From Frankia sp. QA3 (GTDB taxonomy: Bacteria > Actinomycetota > Actinomycetes > Frankiales > Frankiaceae): a DNA stretch of 64,000 nucleotides. Shown here piece by piece: positions 8,757 to 15,623 of this stretch. The notes beneath the pieces were generated by a model that saw only the letters and a program-made list of their open reading frames with translations, did not search any database and had not been told where the DNA came from. The stretch is from contig NZ_CM001489.1 of NCBI RefSeq assembly GCF_000262465.1, positions 5,709,552-5,773,551 on the forward strand. Reading direction: 5' to 3'. The translations under genes and the position numbers were made by a program. Numbering within the stretch: position 1 is the first letter of the stretch; the number at the start of each line of letters is the position of its first letter.

Positions 8757-8940
8757 TGGTGCGTCCGGGCCCGATGGTGGCCTGGCCGGAGCAGCTGCCT
8801 CGGAATGCCGTGTGGGAATACCGCGTCGGATGGCCCCCCTGGGGGACCGGCGTGGGCGGACCAGCCTGGGAGGACTGGAGTGGGAAAGACCGGAATTCGC
8901 GCCGCGTCGCCGTCGCCCGCACGGTTGAGGCGGCTCACGA

Positions 8941-8979
8941 CGGCGTTTCATGGCGGCGTTTCATGGCGGCGTTGCATGG
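8941..8979. repeat. 13-bp tandem repeat x3, intergenic
   Basis: Three copies of CGGCGTTTCATGG (8941-8953, 8954-8966, 8967-8979; the last has one change) lie between the two hairpins of the korB-fdxA interval. No gene overlaps them. Confidence 0.75.
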
Positions 8980-8981
8980 CA

Positions 8982-9023
8982 ATGCCGCCAGCCGGCCGCT
9001 TTGTCGCGGCCGGCTGGCGGCAT
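8982..9023 (-). terminator. Perfect 18-bp hairpin downstream of fdxA
   Basis: Arms 8982-8999 and 9006-9023 are exact inverse complements around a 6-base loop. It lies 113 bases past the fdxA stop on the minus strand and faces the korB hairpin, so the two would isolate the convergent transcripts. Confidence 0.72.
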
Positions 9024-9135
9024 GGTGTGACGTTGAAAGGCCGGTGCCCGGACGGGGGTGGTCCTGAGCACCGGCCGTGGCCGGCGGTCCCGCTGACGCC
9101 GTGGCCGCGTCAGCCTTCGCCGGCGGCTTGTGCCG

Positions 9136-9471
9136 TCAGCGTCCGTACCCCGCGACGAAGGGGGTGTCGACCCTGATCGGGCCGACCCTGCCCGCGCCGC
9201 CCGGATCGCCGACGGGTGCATCCCGCCCAGGCAGGATGGTGTGGAAGAAGCGGGCCTCGTCCACGATGAACTCGGCTTCCGTCCGCGGTACCAGTTTGAC
9301 GCTCATGATCGCGTCGACCGGGCAGGCCGACTCGCACGCCCCGCAGTCGATGCACTCGTTCGGATTGATGTACAGCTTCCGCGCGCCCTCGTAGATGCAG
9401 TCGACGGGACACTCGCCCAGGCAGGCGGTGTCCTTTACATCAATGCAGGCGGACGTGACGACAAACGTCAT
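9136..9471 (-). CDS. fdxA: 7Fe ferredoxin [3Fe-4S][4Fe-4S]
   Basis: 111 aa. Opening MTFVVTSACIDVKDTACLGECPVDCI and a second set NPNECIDCGACESACPVDAI carry the cysteine pattern of the actinobacterial/Azotobacter FdxA type: one site binds [3Fe-4S], the other [4Fe-4S]. A small soluble one-electron carrier. ATG at 9471 has AGAAGG six bases upstream; the frame is open for 96 more codons upstream, but those are not ferredoxin-like. It sits tail to tail with korB, which makes it a natural partner for KorAB and a candidate donor in the path to nitrogenase; that link is inference. Confidence 0.95.
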   Translation of the reverse strand: MTFVVTSACIDVKDTACLGECPVDCIYEGARKLYINPNECIDCGACESACPVDAIMSVKLVPRTEAEFIVDEARFFHTILPGRDAPVGDPGGAGRVGPIRVDTPFVAGYGR

Positions 9472-9810
9472 GAGTGCCTTCTTTACCGGTCGCCGGGACG
9501 GGTCGAGTGTTGAAGGCGGGCCGGGCCCGCGGTGACCCGCGGATCGATGGTGGGCTCCGTCGTCGACCACGGAAACCTGCCACCGGAACCGGCCCGATTC
9601 TACGGTTCGGCCGTACTTGCGGCTTCCAGGAAAGCGTAACAGGAGACCGGGCCGGATGGGGAGGTCGGCTGTAAAGGGAGCGTAAACAAGTCGACCCGTA
9701 GTCGGTGGTTTTCGATAGGGCGATCCCACCGCCCGGGAAAAACCCAGGGATAAGTTCAAGGATAAGTTTTTCCTGGCGGCCGGTGCGCGGGAGGCGACCC
9801 GCGCCGCCCC
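9472..9810. other. Intergenic region, fdxA upstream and ltrA downstream
   Basis: 339 bases without a gene. It must hold the fdxA promoter on the minus strand; a lower-GC stretch (about 9660-9780) contains short A/T runs, but I cannot pick a convincing -35/-10 pair. Confidence 0.5.
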
Positions 9811-11019
9811 TCACCGCGCCGAGCGGGTCCCGCCAGCCACCTCCGTGGCGACGATCAGGCCCGTCAGCACGAGCCCGGTGGCCAGGACCGGCTCCGGGCT
9901 GAACGTCACCGCGAGCACGGCGGCGGCGGCGAGCACCACCAGCGCCGTCTGGACCCGGCCGGCGTGATGGGGGCGCAGGTGCAGCAGCGCGACGGTGACC
10001 AGGAAGACGGCCACCGGCACGGTCACCGCGGCGCTCGCGGCGAACCTGTCGATCTCGCCGTGGTGGGTGACGTGGTCGGTGTTCGCCGCGAGGCCGGCGC
10101 CGACGGCCGCCGCGGCGGCGAAGATGAAGAAGTGGCCGTACCCCCACACGAAGCTCACCCGGTTCGCCACGAGGAACCGGTGCGCGGACCGGGCGAAGTA
10201 CAGCCACCACATCGCGAAGACGGTCAGCAGCCCGCCGGCCGCCACCCCGAACAGCGCGGCGCCGGCCTGGTCGGCGTCGACGGCGGACTGCACCGCGACC
10301 GTCGCCGAGAGGACGGACTCGCCCAGGACGATGATCGTGAACAGGCCGTACCGTTCCGCGATGTGGTGGGGATGCCACGGGGTCCGCCCGGCCCGCTCGG
10401 CCACGATCGGCACCGCCAGCTCCGCGAGGACCATCACGACGAACCCCAGCAGGCGCCAGCCGTCCGGGACCGCCAGCAGCGCCGCCCAGCCGATCATGCA
10501 GACCGACACCCCCAGGGCGTAGCCGTGCGCGGTGCGCGCGCCGGCCGCGTCCGCGCCGCGGGCCGCCCGCAGCCACTGGGCCACCAGCCCGCAGCGCATC
10601 ACCGCGTAGCCCAGGGTCACCACCGCGAAGTCGTCGTCGAAGGCGCGCGGCACGCCGGCGGCGAGGATGAGCACCCCGGCGATCTGGACGAAGGCCGCGG
10701 CCCGGTACGGCACATCGTCGACGTCGTAGGCGGAGGCGAACCAGGTGAAGTTCATCCACGCCCACCAGACGGCGAAGAAGACGGTGAGGTAGGCCACGGC
10801 ACCGCTGCCCATGTGCCCCTCACCGAGGGCGTGGTGCAGCTTCGTGGACGACTGCGCGACCGCGACCACGAAGCACAGGTCGAACAGCAGCTCCAGCGGT
10901 GTCGCCACGCGGTGCGGCTCGTCGACGGACCGTGGGCGCATCGGCCGGTGCCAGGGACGGCGGTCCGCCGGTGGCGGTGGCGGCGGCGTCGAGGAGTCCG
11001 ACAGCTCCGGGGGCGTCAT
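9811..11019 (-). CDS. LtrA-family (low temperature requirement A) membrane protein
   Basis: Polytopic inner-membrane protein of about 400 aa with roughly ten hydrophobic segments after a Pro-rich cytoplasmic leader. LtrA-family hallmarks are visible: TPLELLFDLCFVVAVAQ at the first helix, FFAVWWAWMNFTWFASAYD, and HIAERYGLFTIIVLGESV. The first member was named from a cold-sensitive Listeria mutant; the transported or modified substrate is unknown. A TTG at 11028 extends the frame by three codons; I prefer ATG 11019. No clear partner gene is adjacent. Confidence 0.88.
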   Translation of the reverse strand: MTPPELSDSSTPPPPPPADRRPWHRPMRPRSVDEPHRVATPLELLFDLCFVVAVAQSSTKLHHALGEGHMGSGAVAYLTVFFAVWWAWMNFTWFASAYDVDDVPYRAAAFVQIAGVLILAAGVPRAFDDDFAVVTLGYAVMRCGLVAQWLRAARGADAAGARTAHGYALGVSVCMIGWAALLAVPDGWRLLGFVVMVLAELAVPIVAERAGRTPWHPHHIAERYGLFTIIVLGESVLSATVAVQSAVDADQAGAALFGVAAGGLLTVFAMWWLYFARSAHRFLVANRVSFVWGYGHFFIFAAAAAVGAGLAANTDHVTHHGEIDRFAASAAVTVPVAVFLVTVALLHLRPHHAGRVQTALVVLAAAAVLAVTFSPEPVLATGLVLTGLIVATEVAGGTRSAR

Positions 11020-11111
11020 AGCCGGCAAGGTACCGGCCGGCGCCGGTTTGCCGCACGGCAGGCAAACCGGCAGGTGACCGGCCTGACAGCCGGTCGCCCC
11101 GGGCGGCTGCG

Positions 11112-11168
11112 GTCCCGCCGGCCCCCGCTGGTCCCGCCGGCCCCCGCTGGTCCCGCCGGCCCCCGCTG
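11112..11168. repeat. 19-bp tandem repeat x3, intergenic
   Basis: Identical units at 11112-11130, 11131-11149 and 11150-11168, upstream of ltrA and directly beside the palindrome at 11175-11223. Period 19 rather than 18, consistent with its lying outside a reading frame. Confidence 0.85.
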
Positions 11169-11174
11169 GGCTCC

Positions 11175-11223
11175 CTGCTTATCCAGAGGGTTCTGCGCCC
11201 GATTCATCCCTCTGGATAAGCAG
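11175..11223. repeat. Palindromic repeat, copy A (16-bp perfect stem)
   Basis: Arms 11175-11190 and 11208-11223 are exact inverse complements; the 17-base loop contains CTGCGC and CGATTC. A second element at 24318-24368 shares this loop and the right-arm motif CCCTCTGGA but has a different stem. On the minus strand it lies 37 bases past the qorB stop, so it may also work as its terminator. Confidence 0.75.
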
Positions 11224-11259
11224 TTGGACACCCCGACGCGACGGCCGGGTGCGGCGGAG

Positions 11260-12117
11260 TCAGACCTTGGCGGCGCGCACGGCGTCGGCCAGGCTGGTGG
11301 TCGGCCGGCCGAGCAGCCGCTGCAGGTCGTCCGCGTCGACGTCGAGCGCGCCGCCGCGGATCGACCCGTCGATGCCGGCGAACAGGGTCGCGATCGTCTC
11401 GTCGAGACCGGCCTGGCCCAGCGCGGCGGCGAGCTCCTCCACCGTGACGTCGCGGTAGGTCACGGTGATGCCGGTGACCTCGGTGATCGTCGCGGCGAGC
11501 TCGGCGAGGGTGAACGGGGAGCCGCCGAACTCGTAGATCGCGTTGTCGTGCCCCGAGCTCGTCAGGACCTTCGCGATGCCCGCGGCGAAGTCGGCCCGGG
11601 AGGCCCCCCTGATCCGACCGTCGCCCGCGGCACCGAGGATGAACCCCTGGGCCAGGTACTGACCCAACTGGGCGGTGTAGTTCTCGAAGTACCAGTTGAT
11701 GCGCAGCACCGTGAACGGCACGCCCGCGGCGGCGAGCACCTCCTCGGTGGCCTTGTGCTCGGCGGCGAGGGACAGATCGGTGACGTCGGCCCGCGGAGCA
11801 CTGGTGTAGACGATCCGCCCGACGCCGGCCGCCTTCGCCGCCTCGATCACGGCGGTGTGCTGGGCGAGGCGCTGGCCGAGCTCGCTGCCCGAGACGAGCA
11901 GCAGGGTGTCGACCCCCGCCAGGGCGGCGGGCAGGCTCGCCGGGTCCGAGTAGTCGCCCGCCCGGACCTGCACCCCGCGCTCGGCGAGATCAGCGGCGCG
12001 GGCGGGCGTCCGCGCCACAGCGATGATCGTCGACGGCTCGAGGCCGGCCTGGAGGAGCTCCTCGACGACGAGCCGGCCGAGGTGTCCCGTCGAACCGGTG
12101 ACGGCGATGGTGGCCAT
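11260..12117 (-). CDS. NmrA-like NAD(P)H:quinone oxidoreductase (QorB type)
   Basis: Atypical short-chain dehydrogenase of 285 aa. The N-terminal nucleotide-binding loop is TGSTGHLG (residues 7-14), followed by a YTSAP strand and the segment VLRINWYFENY typical of the NmrA/QorB (YtfG) group, which reduces quinones with NADPH. A GGGAG ribosome site precedes ATG 12117. It is divergent from an HxlR regulator with 89 bases between; E. coli has the same gene pair (ytfG/ytfH), which supports redox- or electrophile-controlled expression. Exact substrate is not known. Confidence 0.88.
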   Translation of the reverse strand: MATIAVTGSTGHLGRLVVEELLQAGLEPSTIIAVARTPARAADLAERGVQVRAGDYSDPASLPAALAGVDTLLLVSGSELGQRLAQHTAVIEAAKAAGVGRIVYTSAPRADVTDLSLAAEHKATEEVLAAAGVPFTVLRINWYFENYTAQLGQYLAQGFILGAAGDGRIRGASRADFAAGIAKVLTSSGHDNAIYEFGGSPFTLAELAATITEVTGITVTYRDVTVEELAAALGQAGLDETIATLFAGIDGSIRGGALDVDADDLQRLLGRPTTSLADAVRAAKV

Positions 12118-12161
12118 GGATGTTCTCCCTGTCGGTTGCAGTTTCCTTTGGTAAGTACTAA

Positions 12162-12172
12162 CTATCAGATAG
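12162..12172. promoter_or_regulatory. Candidate HxlR operator between qorB and its regulator
   Basis: The divergent intergenic region has an 11-base palindrome, CTATCAGATAG, with AGTACT just beside it (12154-12159), in the only A/T-rich stretch. HxlR/YodB-type proteins bind short AT-rich dyads at such positions. Assignment is by place and symmetry only. Confidence 0.45.
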
Positions 12173-12206
12173 CGGTCGTCCTAGGTGGGATCGTAGGCTT
12201 GTGACC

Positions 12207-12635
12207 ATGTCTTCCGATCGTGATATGGCGGTGGGCGAGCCGTGTCCTGGGGAGATCGGACCCAGCGACGAGCTGATCAGCGATGTCTTCGCCCGGGGTT
12301 GCAGCTCACGGGCGGCGCTGGAGGACGTGGGGTCCAAGTGGGGCATGCTCGCAATGCTCGCGCTGGGCGAGGGCAGCTACCGGTTCAATGCGCTACGCCG
12401 CCGCGTCGAGGGCGTCAGCGAGAAGATGCTCTCCCGGACGCTGCAGGTCCTGGAGCGCGACGGCCTGGTGATCCGCGAGGTGGTCAGCACGATCCCGGCG
12501 CGGGTCGAGTACTCGCTGACCCCGCTGGGCGGCCGGGTCGCGGGGCAGCTGCGTGCCCTCGCAGACCTGTTCGAGGTGTCGGCGGTCGAGATCAGCCGGG
12601 CTCGGACGGCCTATGACGCCGACCGGAGGCCGTGA
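12207..12635 (+). CDS. HxlR-family winged-helix transcriptional regulator
   Basis: 142 aa. HxlR signature: CSSRAALEDVGSKWGMLAMLALGEGSYRFNALRR, then the recognition region GVSEKMLSRTLQVLERDGLVIREV and YSLTPLGG. The Cys near the start of the domain is the residue that senses electrophiles or oxidants in HypR/YodB-type members. Divergent to qorB, so probably its repressor. A GTG at 12201 is a possible start two codons earlier. The 3' end overlaps the end of the convergent hemoglobin gene by 44 bases. Confidence 0.93.
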   Translation: MSSDRDMAVGEPCPGEIGPSDELISDVFARGCSSRAALEDVGSKWGMLAMLALGEGSYRFNALRRRVEGVSEKMLSRTLQVLERDGLVIREVVSTIPARVEYSLTPLGGRVAGQLRALADLFEVSAVEISRARTAYDADRRP

Positions 12636-13539
12636 CGGCGCGGGGGCCGGCGGGAGTGGTTGCCCCGGGCGCCGTCGGGACGCCGGCGAGGCGGCGGCTC
12701 ATCGATCCGGCGATCCGGCGGGCCTGGAGCTTGGCGCGGTCCGCGTGCGGGCCGCTGTGCAGGTCGTCGACGGTCGCCGTCCACAGCTCCAGCCAGCGGG
12801 CGAACAGCTCGGGCGTGAGCGGGACGCGGACGTGCAGCTCGGCGTGCACCCCGAAGGCGTTGCGCCGGTAGGTGCCGGCTCGGAAGATCACCGCCTGCCA
12901 GAAGTCGCAGATCACCGGGAGGTGCGCGGGCAGGTCGAGCCGCGCGACGTCGACGAAGATGGGGCCGAGCCGCGGATCGGCGAACGCCCGCCGGTAGAAC
13001 TCCGTCACGAGCGCCGCGATGTCCGGGCGCTCACTGATGTCCGGGCGCTCACTGATGTCCGGGCGCTCACTGATGTCCGGGCGCTCACTGATGTCCCGGC
13101 GCTCACTGATGTCCGGCGGACCGCCGGTATCCGGCGGACCGCCGGTGTCCGGGCGCTGACTGACGTCCGGGTGACCGGCGGCGTCCGGGGAGTCGGTGCC
13201 GGTGGGGCTGCCGATGGCGGAGCCGGCCGTGGCGTCCGTGCTGGCCTCCAGGGGCTGCGAGCCGTCCGCGGGACCGCCGGCGCCCGAGCGGGGCCGCGCC
13301 GGGTCACAGGTCGGTGTTGCCGTGCCGGTCCCGGTCCGGATCGCTGGGAGCTCCGGATCGCTGGGAGCGGGGTGTGACCGCGTAGCCGAGGCTACGTCCC
13401 CCGGGCCGCGAACGCCCGGGGGCCGTGGAACGTCGCCGGGCCGCCGGTCATGAACATCGTCACACCGATGGCCTCGGCCGCCTGTGCGCAGCTCGCGGGA
13501 AGGCGAGCGGATCGCGTCCGGCACCGGCCCGGGACTCAT
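12592..13539 (-). CDS. Group III truncated hemoglobin with a repeat-rich N-terminal extension
   Basis: Residues about 170-290 match group III truncated hemoglobins: LVTEFYRRAFADPRLGPIF, HLPVICDFWQAVIFRAG, and the helix F-H region HAELHVRVPLTPELFARWLELW, with the proximal His likely in that HVR/HAEL segment. Such proteins bind O2 or NO. The family is about 130-150 aa; this frame is 315 aa because of an Asp/Pro/Gly-rich leader containing the hexapeptide DISERP repeated about five times (13021-13110). No ATG lies near the globin domain, so the true start is uncertain and the leader may be shorter than drawn. It overlaps the HxlR gene by 44 bases at the 3' ends. Confidence 0.78.
   Translation of the reverse strand: MSPGPVPDAIRSPSRELRTGGRGHRCDDVHDRRPGDVPRPPGVRGPGDVASATRSHPAPSDPELPAIRTGTGTATPTCDPARPRSGAGGPADGSQPLEASTDATAGSAIGSPTGTDSPDAAGHPDVSQRPDTGGPPDTGGPPDISERRDISERPDISERPDISERPDISERPDIAALVTEFYRRAFADPRLGPIFVDVARLDLPAHLPVICDFWQAVIFRAGTYRRNAFGVHAELHVRVPLTPELFARWLELWTATVDDLHSGPHADRAKLQARRIAGSMSRRLAGVPTAPGATTPAGPRAVTASGRRHRPSEPG
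13021..13110 (-). repeat. 18-bp tandem repeat x5 in the hemoglobin leader
   Basis: Five consecutive 18-bp units (13021-13038, 13039-13056, 13057-13074, 13075-13092, 13093-13110); four identical and the last with one change. In the minus-strand frame they code DISERP. Confidence 0.9.
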
Positions 13540-13965
13540 GGCGACAACCCTTCCCGGCGCGCGCCGCCCAAACCGCCACCCGGGTGCGCCGACGCCACGG
13601 GGGCGATCGGGCCGGTTGCCCGGGTTGCGGCGTCCCGACCGCCAGCCGACCTGCGCCAGTGCGCGAGCGGTGATGGTCCCATCACCGGTGTGGGGGGCGA
13701 CAGGTCACGCCAATTGGCGTACCGTCAGACAATCCACAATTCGGGGACCATATTCGGGCTTCCGGTCGGCGGCGTTACCCGGATTGATCTCGATGATGTC
13801 GCCGGCCAGCGTCTCAGCTCGCGGTGCGCGTATCGACCGCTGCTTCACCCCTGCCCGCGATCGTCCCGTCCGCCGGCTGCCCGATCCTTCGCCGCCGGCC
13901 GCCGCCCCCCGCTTTCTCAACCGGCCGACCGCGTTTCAGGCCGGCCACACATCCCGAGGTGCCAG
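13540..13965. other. Intergenic region ahead of the response regulator
   Basis: 426 bases without a convincing gene, shared by the hemoglobin (minus) and the CheY-like gene (plus). It contains the palindrome at 13707-13720 and a less GC-rich stretch at about 13710-13760, the likely promoter zone. Confidence 0.5.
13707..13720. promoter_or_regulatory. 14-bp perfect palindrome, possible operator
   Basis: ACGCCAATTGGCGT is its own inverse complement. It lies about 245 bases before the response-regulator start and 170 bases before the hemoglobin frame's start, in the local low-GC window. The bound protein is unknown. Confidence 0.4.
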
Positions 13966-14412
13966 ATGACGACGAGTCTGCCCGCCAACTCGTTCGAGGT
14001 TCTGCTGGTCGAGGACGACCCGGGGGACGTCCTCATGACCCGCGAGGCGTTCGCCGATGATCGGATCAACGGCCGGCTGCATGTCGTGAACGACGGCATC
14101 GAGGCCATGGCCTTCCTCCGGCGCGAGGAGCCGTTCACCGACGCTCCCACCGCCGACCTGGTCCTGCTCGACCTCAACCTGCCCCGCCGCAACGGCATCG
14201 AGGTGCTGGCGGAGATCAAGGACGACGCGGAGCTGCGCCGCATCCCCGTCGTGGTGCTCACGACCTCGGACGCGTCCGAGGACATTCTGCGCAGCTACAA
14301 CCTGTACGCCAACGCCTACGTGACGAAGGCGGTCGACTTCGACCGGTTCGTCGACGACGTGCGTTTTATCGACGACTTCTTCATCACGGTCGTCCGCCTG
14401 CCGCGCCGCTGA
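13966..14412 (+). CDS. CheY-like single-domain response regulator (Rcp1 type)
   Basis: 148 aa, receiver domain only. Acidic pocket EDDPGD near residues 15-20, phosphoacceptor Asp in LVLLDLNLPRRNG (about Asp66), Thr/Ser in VVLTTSDASED and Lys in YVTKAVDFD. The GDVLMTREAF and LNLPRRNGIEVL segments are typical of Rcp1-like regulators that pair with phytochrome or other sensor kinases. No kinase gene is adjacent. ATG 13966 is preceded by GAGG. The last residues overlap the convergent methyltransferase by 29 bases. Confidence 0.93.
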   Translation: MTTSLPANSFEVLLVEDDPGDVLMTREAFADDRINGRLHVVNDGIEAMAFLRREEPFTDAPTADLVLLDLNLPRRNGIEVLAEIKDDAELRRIPVVVLTTSDASEDILRSYNLYANAYVTKAVDFDRFVDDVRFIDDFFITVVRLPRR

Positions 14413-15115
14413 GCGCTGATTCCCGGCGCCACACCAGGGCGAGGGCGAACGGGTGCCCGCGGAAACGTCCCCATTTCGGCTTCGCGGCGAGCCAGGAATC
14501 GTCGACGACGTTCTCCTGCATCTCCGCCAGTGCCCAACCCGTGCTCAGCCCCGCCGCGACCTGGTCGCTGACCAGGTGGACGTGGGTGGTGATCGCACGC
14601 TGCGTGCCGGTGCCGTCGGTGTAGTGGGTCGGCATGCCGGAAGTCATGATGAAGTGCGGGTGGAAGCCGACGAGGACGAACAGGCCACCGGGCCGGGTCA
14701 GCCGGGCCGCCTCGGCGTAGAGCGGGGCGAGTCCGGGCAGGTGCTCGTCCATCAGACACGCCACGACAAGGTCGTAGCCCGCTGAGGGCAGGCCGGTGTC
14801 CGTCGCGTCCGCCTCGACGAGGCGATCGTGGGCGCCGCGTTCCCGGGCCAGCGCCAGCATCGCCGGCGTCAGGTCCACCCCGTCGACGGCCGCGACCCCA
14901 CGGGTACGCAGCCAGGCGCCGGTGCGGCCGGTGCCGCAGCCCAGGTCCGCCGCCCGCGTGACCTGTGCCCACGCCGGCTGCCGAAGCCGGTCGAGCAGCG
15001 CGAGGTCCATGAAGTCCTCGACCGTCCGCTCGTAGCTGGCCGACCACTGCTCGTAACCGGTCCGGACGTCCACGGTCGGGTACCCGCGCAGGTCGAACTG
15101 CGAGAAGGAGGGCAT
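14384..15115 (-). CDS. SAM-dependent methyltransferase, class I
   Basis: 243 aa from ATG 15115. Rossmann-type motif I is ADLGCGTGRTGAWL (about residues 56-69), followed by VDGVDLTPAMLALARERG, LVEADATD and the post-motif LTRPGGLFVLVGFHP. This is the Methyltransf_11/25 type of small-molecule or lipid methylase; the substrate cannot be read from sequence. The frame is open for 28 codons further upstream (to 15199), but that part lacks family similarity and overlaps the cspA terminator. Convergent overlap of 29 bases with the response regulator. Confidence 0.85.
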   Translation of the reverse strand: MPSFSQFDLRGYPTVDVRTGYEQWSASYERTVEDFMDLALLDRLRQPAWAQVTRAADLGCGTGRTGAWLRTRGVAAVDGVDLTPAMLALARERGAHDRLVEADATDTGLPSAGYDLVVACLMDEHLPGLAPLYAEAARLTRPGGLFVLVGFHPHFIMTSGMPTHYTDGTGTQRAITTHVHLVSDQVAAGLSTGWALAEMQENVVDDSWLAAKPKWGRFRGHPFALALVWRRESALSGAAGGRP

Positions 15116-15156
15116 CGGCGAAGTATCATCGCCTGCCACCCGGCCTTCAACGCAAA

Positions 15157-15194
15157 TTCGGCGCGTGGCTCCTGGGAGGGAGCCACGCGCCGAA
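15157..15194 (-). terminator. Perfect 16-bp hairpin downstream of the cold-shock gene
   Basis: Arms 15157-15172 and 15179-15194 are exact inverse complements with a 6-base loop; on the minus strand a short T-tract (ATTTGCG) follows. It begins 25 bases beyond the csp stop: a strong intrinsic terminator. Confidence 0.88.
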
Positions 15195-15218
15195 CGCAAA
15201 GCTGGGGGTGGTGCGACC

Positions 15219-15422
15219 TTAGGCGGGAGTCACGTTGTCCGCCTGCGGTCCCTTCTGGCCCTGCACGATCTCGAACTGGACGCTCTGGCCCTCATCCAGG
15301 GACTTGTAGCCGTCCGCCACGATCGAGGAGTAGTGGACGAACACGTCCGGGCCGCCACCGTCGACGGAGATGAATCCGAAGCCCTTCTCCGCGTTGAACC
15401 ACTTGACGGTACCCTGCGCCAC
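15219..15422 (-). CDS. CspA-family cold shock protein
   Basis: 67 aa from GTG 15422, with GGAG upstream. Complete cold-shock domain: GTVKWFNAEKGFGFISVDGG (RNP1) and DVFVHYSSI (RNP2), ending QGPQADNVTPA-like (KGPQADNVTPA). Binds single-stranded RNA/DNA and melts structure. The frame continues upstream to 15551 but without family similarity; that stretch is probably the long 5' leader usual for csp mRNAs. A perfect terminator follows. Single-gene transcript. Confidence 0.96.
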   Translation of the reverse strand: MAQGTVKWFNAEKGFGFISVDGGGPDVFVHYSSIVADGYKSLDEGQSVQFEIVQGQKGPQADNVTPA

Positions 15423-15623
15423 GATACTTTCTCCTTGCCGCGCTCCCGGTGCGCGTCCTTCGCGTACCGGCCTCGCACCAGACCCCGACCGGTGCCGTGG
15501 TCTGGTCGTGCCGTTCTCTGCGTAGGTCACGCACCGAGAAACAAGCAACACCTCCAGCCTACCCCCAGGCTGGCCCGGTGCGCTGGACCAGCGGTGGACT
15601 CAGTCTTGGTCCGGGCCCGTCCT

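Noticed and set aside
8941..9023. Short repeats and hairpin as a possible CRISPR remnant
   Set aside because: Units are 13 bp, directly abutting and without spacers; no cas gene is present.
12553..13377. Plus-strand frame across the hemoglobin repeat (coding ALTDVR repeats)
   Set aside because: It has no recognisable domain, while the minus strand encodes a group III globin downstream of the repeat.
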